From an uncultured Lactobacillus sp. (lineage in GTDB: Bacteria > Bacillota > Bacilli > Lactobacillales > Lactobacillaceae), in contig CAMKZU010000002.1 of the NCBI GenBank assembly GCA_946477855.1, positions 46,475 through 110,474 of the forward strand: DNA of 64,000 nucleotides, read 5' to 3'. This document shows positions 53,443 through 61,800 of this stretch, one piece after another (the first letter of the stretch is position 1; each line of letters opens with the position of its first letter). Made by a program: the position numbers and the translations under genes. Below the pieces are notes generated by a model. That model did not search any database. It was not told the DNA's origin and worked only from the letters and a program-made list of their open reading frames with translations.

Positions 53443-54273
53443 ATGAAACGTTCAGAGAGATTAGTTGATATGACTAAATATTTAATGGAACGACCACATG
53501 ACTTAATTCCGCTGCCATTTTTTGCAAAAAGGTATGGTGCAGCAAAATCATCAATTTCAGAGGATCTTGCAATTTTAAAACATACATTAGCAAATAATCA
53601 AGACGGCATATTGGAAACTGTAGCAGGAGCAGCAGGAGGTGTGCGTTACATTCCCTTTTGGGGCAAAAAGCACGCTCAGAATTATTTAAATGAGTTGGCA
53701 ACACGGATTGAAGATCCAGATCGTATTTTGGCTGGAGGGTTTGTCTACCTCTCAGATATTTTGGGTAATCCAGAAGACTTGGATAAGATTGGCAAATTAA
53801 TTGCAACACGTTATGCTTATTCAAATATTGATATTGTGATGACTATCGAAACTAAAGGAATTGCACTAGCTCAAGCAGTTGCTCGTTACTTAAATGTTCC
53901 TTTTATTATTGCGCGCAAGCGTTCAAAGGTGACTGAGGGGGCAACCGTATCTGTAAATTATATTTCTTCTTCGCTTGATCGTGTTTCTAAAATGGAATTA
54001 CCGACTAGGGTTTTAAAAGAAAATTCCAATGTTCTGCTAGTAGATGACTTTATGATGGCAGGTGGTACCCTGACTGGTATGCAACAATTAGTCAAAGAAT
54101 TTAATAGCAACATTGCTGGAGTTTGTGTATTATGCGAAGCAGATTTTGATGATGTTAAATTAATTGAAGGGCACCTTTCTTTAGTTAAAATTAAACGAGT
54201 AGATGACAAGAAAAAAGTTATTATGGCAGAACCTGGTTCATTAGTTGCACACACGGAATTTGACCGCTTTTAG
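53443..54273 (+). CDS. purR: Purine operon regulator PurR
   Basis: 276 residues. An N-terminal winged-helix domain (about 1-75) with FAKRYGAAKSSISEDL, then a phosphoribosyltransferase fold carrying the PRPP motif VLLVDDFMMAGGT (about 200-212). In Gram-positives it binds PurBoxes and responds to PRPP instead of acting as an enzyme. Precedes glmU with its own promoter. Likely controls purine genes elsewhere; the nucleoside operon in this window has no clear PurBox. Confidence 0.96.
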   Translation: MKRSERLVDMTKYLMERPHDLIPLPFFAKRYGAAKSSISEDLAILKHTLANNQDGILETVAGAAGGVRYIPFWGKKHAQNYLNELATRIEDPDRILAGGFVYLSDILGNPEDLDKIGKLIATRYAYSNIDIVMTIETKGIALAQAVARYLNVPFIIARKRSKVTEGATVSVNYISSSLDRVSKMELPTRVLKENSNVLLVDDFMMAGGTLTGMQQLVKEFNSNIAGVCVLCEADFDDVKLIEGHLSLVKIKRVDDKKKVIMAEPGSLVAHTEFDRF

Positions 54274-54334
54274 TTTAAGAAATGATATACTAAATGATAA
54301 TTATTATTCAAGAATATAAAAGAGGCTGAAGTTA

Positions 54335-55720
54335 ATGAAAAAATTCGTAGTTGTTTTGGCGGCTGGCAAGGGAACACGCATGAAGTCAAAACTATATAAG
54401 GTTTTACACCAAGTGTGCGGCAAGGCTATGGTCGAATATGTGGTAGATGCAGCTAAGGCAATTAAACCGGATAAAATAGTTACGATTGTTGGTAATGGTG
54501 CGGAAGAAGTAAAAAAAGTTCTTGCTGGCAAGTCTGAATTTGCTTTGCAAAAAAAACAATTAGGTACAGGAGATGCTGTCTTAACTGCTGCAGATAAACT
54601 GGCAGATCAAGATGGTGCGACATTAGTAATAACTGGTGATACGCCATTATTTACAAGCCAAACTTTTCAAAAATTATTTGACTATCACCAAAGTAAGGGC
54701 AATGCAGCTACAGTATTAACTGCTCAGGCTCCTGATCCTTATGGCTATGGCCGTATTATCCGTGATGAACAGGATAATGTCTTAAGAATTGTAGAGCAAA
54801 AAGACGGGACACCTGATGAATTAAAAGTCAATGAAATTAATACTGGTGTTTTTTGCTTTGACAATAAACAGCTTTTCAAAGCCCTAACACAGGTCAATAA
54901 CCATAATGCCCAAGGTGAATATTATTTAACTGATGTTTTGGAAATTTTACGCCGTCAAGGACAAAGAATTGGTGCTTACAAAATGCGTGACTTTACCGAA
55001 AGCATTGGTGTCAATGATCGCTCTGCTTTAGCTCAAGCTAATCAGCTGATGCAAAAACGAATTAACGAAAAGCATATGGCAAATGGAGTTACCTTTATTG
55101 ATCCTGCCACAGCTTATATTGATGCAGATGTTAAAATTGGTTGTGATACTCAAATTGAAGGAAATGTGGTTATTAAAGGCAATTCAGAGATTGGGTCAGG
55201 ATCTATAATCGCTTCCGGCTCACGCATAATTGATTCGAAAATAGGCAATCATGTCACTGTTACTTCATCTACTATTGAAGAAGCAGAAATGGCTGATTTT
55301 TCCGATATTGGTCCAAATTCCCATTTGCGTCCTAAAGCAATTATTCGCAAGGGCGTACATATCGGCAATTTTGTAGAAATTAAAAATGCTGAAATTGGTG
55401 AGAATTCTAAAGTTGGTCATTTAACTTATGTTGGGGATGCAACTTTAGGTCGTGACGTTAATGTTGGTTGCGGCACTATTTTTGCTAATTATGATGGCGT
55501 TAAAAAAGAACACACTAACGTTGGAGATCATGCGTTTATTGGTTCGGGTGCTACCTTAGTGGCACCGGTTAATATTGCTGATCATGCTTTTGTAGCAGCA
55601 GACTCAACAATTACTAAAGATGTAGCTAAATATGATATGGCGATTGCACGCGGCCGGCAAGTGAATAAGCCCGATTATTGGCATAAATTGCCGCTTGCAA
55701 ACGATCCTGAATGGAAATAG
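54335..55720 (+). CDS. glmU: Bifunctional GlcNAc-1-P uridyltransferase / GlcN-1-P acetyltransferase
   Basis: 461 residues. An N-terminal nucleotidyltransferase domain (about 1-230) with [11 protein letters not shown], and a C-terminal left-handed beta-helix acetyltransferase (about 250-450) made of hexapeptide repeats, with [14 protein letters not shown] and the active-site YVGDA segment. It makes UDP-GlcNAc for peptidoglycan and teichoic acids. Follows purR by 61 bp. Confidence 0.97.
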   Translation: MKKFVVVLAAGKGTRMKSKLYKVLHQVCGKAMVEYVVDAAKAIKPDKIVTIVGNGAEEVKKVLAGKSEFALQKKQLGTGDAVLTAADKLADQDGATLVITGDTPLFTSQTFQKLFDYHQSKGNAATVLTAQAPDPYGYGRIIRDEQDNVLRIVEQKDGTPDELKVNEINTGVFCFDNKQLFKALTQVNNHNAQGEYYLTDVLEILRRQGQRIGAYKMRDFTESIGVNDRSALAQANQLMQKRINEKHMANGVTFIDPATAYIDADVKIGCDTQIEGNVVIKGNSEIGSGSIIASGSRIIDSKIGNHVTVTSSTIEEAEMADFSDIGPNSHLRPKAIIRKGVHIGNFVEIKNAEIGENSKVGHLTYVGDATLGRDVNVGCGTIFANYDGVKKEHTNVGDHAFIGSGATLVAPVNIADHAFVAADSTITKDVAKYDMAIARGRQVNKPDYWHKLPLANDPEWK

Positions 55721-55737
55721 GTTAGCTATAATTTAAA

Positions 55738-55815
55738 ATAAAAAGAGTTGGAATAAATGTGTTAATCTGAAAAAATTAATCACGCTAATAAAATCTGCCA
55801 ACTCTTTTTAATTTT
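55738..55815. terminator. Compound terminator after glmU
   Basis: Outer arms AAAAGAGTTGG (55741-55751) and CCAACTCTTTT (55798-55808) enclose an inner hairpin TTAAT / ATTAA (55762-55779). Same nested design as the element at 4339-4432. Confidence 0.75.
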
Positions 55816-55823
55816 GTTAAGAA

Positions 55824-55870
55824 AATAAATAGCCCTAGAGTTTCAATAACTCAAGGGCTATTTTATTTAA
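55824..55870. terminator. Terminator of the giant surface-protein gene
   Basis: AATAGCCCT-A-GAGTT / AACTC-AAGGGCTATT stem with T-rich ends, just past the stop codon on the minus strand. Confidence 0.85.
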
Positions 55871-55880
55871 ACTAAGTTAA

Positions 55881-58800
55881 CTATTTAAAGTTAGCTTGCT
55901 CAACATATTTGTTTTTAGCAATAATATAATATTTCTTATTGTTGATTCTGACTGCGCTGCCGTATGTTTTGACAACTTTATGTTTATGCAAAACTTTTTT
56001 ACTTATCCGAATACCGTGTTGACTGTAAATGTAAGCATTATGCTTCAGCTTAATTTTCTTAGCGTCAATATTTGCAGCGGCAATGAATAAGCCATCGTCT
56101 AACATGTAGTAGCCTTTATTATTAATCATTTGGAAATTAACCGTATTAACAGTTGAGCCTGCAAGAATAATCAGTTTATTAGCACGTTTGCCGTTTTGAT
56201 CATACAGATATGAATTATGCATAATAGTCTTTTCGACCACCGTTTGCTGCTTTTCAGTCACAGGTTCGTTGACCGGGCTTGCTGTAACAGCTGTAACTGC
56301 AGTTTTTTGAATTGCAATATTTGCAGCCTTAACAAAACGGTTTTTAGCAATAATGAAGTACTTCTTGCCCCGAATATTTACTGCACTGCCATACGTATTA
56401 ATATTATTGCCTTTTCTTAACACACTCGCTTTCTTAATTCGTTTGCCATGTTTATTGTAAACATAAGCATTATGTTTTAATTTTCGACCGGTTGAAACTA
56501 CATTGCCAATAGCAACATAGTAGACTTGGTCCTTATTGCCTCGATCAACCAGAATGTAATAGTGTTTCCCGTTAATTTCTTTTATACCATACGAAGTAAT
56601 GATTGAACCGGCACCAAGGACAACTTTATTGGCACGTTGACCTTTTTCGTCATATAGGTAGGCATTGTGCATTAAAGCCAATTCTTCGCTATGGCTTAAA
56701 TCAAGTTCTGGTTCTTCTTTTTCTTCCTTGCCAGTATTATCAATAGGTTTATTGTCAACTGGGGCAGGGACAGATTGAGTAGTAGAGCTATGATTATTTT
56801 CGTGCTGACTATTATCATGAAGAATATGGTCAATGGTAGCAGAATCTGTAGCATCAAGATAAATTTGGTTAATAGCATCATCACGCAGTTTAGTAATTGT
56901 CTGACTGTCATTAACCTCAGGCTGATTAAGCGTATTATTTGCAGTATTTAGATCAGTATTAATTTGGTTAATAATAGCTTTCTTTTCTTGCTCAGTGTAT
57001 TTGCCAGTGGACTGAATTTCACATGCAGCTGCTTTTTGTGCTTCCGCTAGAGCACCAGCAGCAATTGCCTTTTCACCAGCTAATTCTGTTGCAGCGAGTT
57101 TATCCGCGTTGGCAGGATCATTGAGCGCATCTTTAGCTTTTTCGTAAGCTTGATCAACACTAGTGGTGTTGGCTTTATCCTTAAACCTGTCTGTAAGAGC
57201 CTTAACAGCGGAATCATAGGCGACTTTCAGTCTTTCTTTTTGCACTTTGCTATTGTTGTTTAAAACATCTTCAAGTTCTTTACTATCACTTACAATAATA
57301 CTGCTTATCTTGTCAACTGCATTCTTTCTGGCAGTTTCTATTCCAGTTGAATCTTGAGCTTGATCAATAGTGCCCGTTTGATCCGAGTTAGCTTTAGCTG
57401 CTTCTTGATCAATGTAATCTTTAATTGCCTGCTTTTCAGCACTAGTATAATCGCTGCCATCTTGATGCTTTAATTTATCAACTTGGTTTTTAGCATTATT
57501 AGCAGTATCAGCTACTGCACCCTTAGCTATTTCTTTTACCGCTGCAATCTTAGCTGCTGTGATATCTTCAATTGAGTCACCATTCACCTGTGAGTGCTCG
57601 TGATATGCTTTATCAACATTGGTGGTGTCAGCATTTTCGCCAAATTTTTCTTTTAGTTCAGCAACTGCTTTTTGATGTTCAGCAGCTAATTCATTGTTGG
57701 CGTCTGCTTTAAGCGAACTAATAGATTCCTCTTTAGCGGCATTACCAGCATTGTTAATATCGGATTTAGCGGTTTCTGTGATTTTATCAATCTGGTCCTT
57801 TTTGCCTAATGTATCACCTTTAGGAGCAGTAATTGCATCAATTTGATCCTTGGCTTTCTGGCTATCATTTTTAATTTGCTCTTTCAGCCTGTTCTTTGAT
57901 TCAGTAGCTAATCTATCATTACTGTCGATTTCTGCAGTTACTTTTGCAGCTTCTTCGTCAATGTCAGCTTTAGCCTGCTGCTTATTGATAATAGTCATAG
58001 CCTCATCATAAGCGGCACTGGTAGTCTGGATATCAGTAGCATTATTAATAGCTTTAATTTGCTCGTGAATATGATCTAGCAATTCTGGTGACAGCTTATC
58101 TTTCAACCTGTCTTTTAATCTACTATATGCATTGTTAAGGCCGTCTACTCCTTCAGCGCCCTTAAGGGCATTATTTTGTTCATCATTAAACCATTCTGGT
58201 TCAGTGCCAGTTTCAGGTTTAGTTAACAGACGATCAATATTTTGACCAATGTTTGCTTCATCTGGGATGTCGCTAATTGCTGTAGCCTTTTCTATATTCT
58301 GGAAACTCTGTTGATAAGCATCATCAATTGCAGCTTTAGCTGCCTTCTTCTGCTCGGCAGTTAACTGAGATTGATCAATTATATTATGGGCCTTAGTCTG
58401 TTTATCCTTTAGAATATCTTCAGCTTTTGTCTTTTGACCAGTTAGGGCAGCTTGATCTTTAATAGTATTGAACTTGTCAACTGCTTGATCTCGTTTGCCA
58501 TTTATTTGGTCTTTAGCCTCTGTTTCAGATTGTTGAACAGAATTAATGTCAGTTTTTGCTTGCTCAACAATAGTTTTTATTTGGTCTTTCTGCTTTTGCT
58601 GATCCTCTGGTGACAAACCTGATTTTTCTATTGCATCATTTGCTTCTTTTTGAGCTTGTTCGACTTGAGAGATTGCCTCTTGTTTAGCTTTGACTATTTC
58701 GGCTTTTTCTTGCGCAACTTGGAAAATGCGGTCGATTTCTTTTTTACCGAAATTAGGAATTTCATCCTGTTGAGCTTTACCTTGTTGGGCATTTTGAGCT

Positions 58801-61800
58801 TGTGCTAGTGCATTTTCGTAAGTATTCTCAAGTTTAACACCCGCAATCTTATCTATGGTTCTATTGACGGCTTCATCAAGTTGCTTTTGCAGTTTTTCAA
58901 TTTGCTCTTGCTCTAGATTAGTTGCCACACTGGTAATTTCCCCTTTATTTTTAAGGTATTCCTTAAACTTGTTAATCAGATTATTTTTTTCCGCAGTCAG
59001 TTGACTAGGCAACTTGGCCTGATCAATATTTGTTTTGGCATCTTGTTCTAACTGCGACAGCTTATCACTTGTACCGGCATAAATTAAACTAATAAAGTTA
59101 TTTAAAACTCTTTCAATATCGTTATATCCGCTAGCGACATCATTACCGGCTATGTCTAAACCATCAACATCAGTTTTGGCACTTGCAGCATATTCTTTCA
59201 ATCCTTTAACTATTTGATTTTTATTATCAAAGTCATCACCTAATTTGCTAATTGTGGTAATGCCTTCACTTGCCGCTGTTTGAATTTGCGTAATAGTGTT
59301 TTGCTTATTATTTCTAGCGGCAATAATATTAGCAGCAGCTTTCTTTTGCTCCTGATCTATTTGGGCTTTCATTTGGTCAGCGACAGCGCTGTCTTCAGTT
59401 TTATCAGCTTTAGCTTTAGCGCTAGTGGCAGCAGTTTGTAGATCGTTTAGAGCTTGAGCTAGAGCTTCTTCGTTAGCAATATCATTATTGACCTTGTTAA
59501 GAGCTGTTTCACCATTACCTTTGGCAGCATTAATTTTATCCAGATGAGTGGCGGCAGAAATTTCGGCTTTAGCTGCACTTAAAGCTTCACTAATAGCCTT
59601 ACTTAAGTCATCATATTGATTTTGATCAACTTTATTGTGCAAACGGTCATCGTTTAAGCGCTGGCTCAGCTTTTTAGCCTGCTCAACCAGTGAGTTGTAG
59701 GCGGCATTTTGTTCCTGCAGCAAAGCTGCGTTTTCTTTAGCATTTTGTACAATGCCAGTAATGGCATTTTCAGCGCCTTGTTTGACTTTTTCTACCTCGT
59801 CTAGACTTTGCGCCTGGTTAATATTTTGGATAGCTGTCTCTTTATTTGAATTGATTAAGTCAATTTGCTGGGCTTTCTCAGTATCACTTAGAGCTGACTG
59901 TTCGATCTTCTTGATATTATCTGCAGCTGTTTGGGCAATATCTGCTAAGTATTTATTAGCATTATTCTTAGCCGCTTGTAATTGAGCAGCGCTTAAAGCT
60001 TTGTCAATGTTGATAATACCAGTAGTCTTAGTGGATGCAATATCGTCTGTTGTTTGCTGACCGTTAACCTGACTAACAGCTTTATTTTTGGCAGCAGTTG
60101 CCTGACTCTTATACTGAGCTTTTTCTTCAACACTTAAGCCTGTAATTTGATCAATTTGAGCTAAAATACCCGGAGCACCAGGATTATTAGTTTGACCGTT
60201 TAGTTCCGCTGTCAATGCTTTAATTGCTTCGTCTTTAGCATTTTTTATTTTGGCAGCATCATTAGAATCTGCTGTAGTCTTAATTCCTTTGATGTGATTA
60301 ATGGCAGAATCTCTACTGCTCAAAACAGTGCTACTATCCTTTGCAGCAGCAATTTCTGCAGCAGCATTTTCTAGAATGGAATCAACATTGTCTTGATCCT
60401 TTTTATCTTTTAAGCTGTTTTTGATTTCGTCTGCGACATCTTTAATAGCTTTTCTGGCCTGTGCTTTGGTGATTGCTAAGTTACCACTTGCTTCCGCTTT
60501 ATTGATTGCATTAATGGTATCAGTAGTAATTTTATTGATACCATCTTTTGTCTTGCCATTTTGTAATTTACTCTTGGCATCCGCAACAGCCTGATTAATA
60601 TCAGAGATTGCCTGCTCATATTGGGAACTAGCTTCTTCTTTTTCTTCAGCGCTTAGAGTGTCATATGAAGATTTTAATCTGCTAATTGCTTCTTGAGCAG
60701 CTTGGTTAATAGCCTCTTCGCTGTGATGTTTAGCATTCTCCAAATCAGCTGTCATAGCTGTGGCTGCAACCTGACCAATAGCATCTTTACCATCATTTTT
60801 GGCTTTGTCTACGGCATCATTATTTTTTTGCAATTCAATATTTTGCTTAGCTTTAGCTCTTTCATCGTTGATTTTTGCAATGGTTTGAGTTTTATCCGCG
60901 TCAGACATCGCAGATTGATTAATGGTAGAAATTGCTTGATCAGCCTGCTTGTCGACTTCTTGCTTAGCATGATCAATATTGTAATCAAGGCTTTGCGCAT
61001 CCCTAATAACTGCGTTCATATTATCAATGCCTTGCTGCTTTTCAGAATCGACTTGAGCAGCAGGAACATTCTTTACTTTAGCAACTGCATCATTATAGTA
61101 ATCAGTTAACTGTTTAATTAATCCGTCTTTAGTAGTGCTGTTAACATTTTGTAAGTTGGTAATTTGATTAGAAACATCGGTGCAGGTGTTCAACAATTCT
61201 TTAAGAGCTGCACTTCTACTTGATTGCAATACTACTTTAGCAAGAATTTTATTTAAGGCTTCCCGACCGGCATTAGTTGCAGTAGCAATTTCATCTTGAG
61301 AATGAGCATTTTGAATATCAGTTTTGGCTGAAGTTAAAGCAGAACTAATTTCGTCATAGTAATCACCTTTTTCTTTGCCGGAAAGGTTAGGATCTTTTTC
61401 GATACTTGTCCGAATTTTCTCTGCTAGAGCATTTAGGCCAGTGTCTTTATTGGTTAAAGCATCATCTTTTTGTTGTTCTAAGTATTTTGCTTCTTCACTG
61501 GCAATACTGCTAGCAACGCTGGCCATAGCAGCAATGCCATCATCTCTATCTTTAGCCACTTGTTCAGCAGTCGAGTCGTTGTAAACTTTGCTGGTTGCCG
61601 TTTCATAGAAGTCATTAATTTTGTCTGTTAGTGCGTCTTTTTGCTCGCTATTAATTTTATTATCTGCAAAAGCCTGATTAATAGTATCTAAGTCTTTTTT
61701 CTTCTCATCTTGCAACGCTATATTTGCCTGAGATTTTGCGACTATTAATTGACCAGCCGCCAAATCCTCATTGATACTAGTTTTACCAGCTTGTCTAGCG

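Noticed and set aside
55896..56420. Short plus-strand frames opposite the giant gene
   Set aside because: Antisense to well-defined SLAP modules, without ribosome sites or recognisable products.
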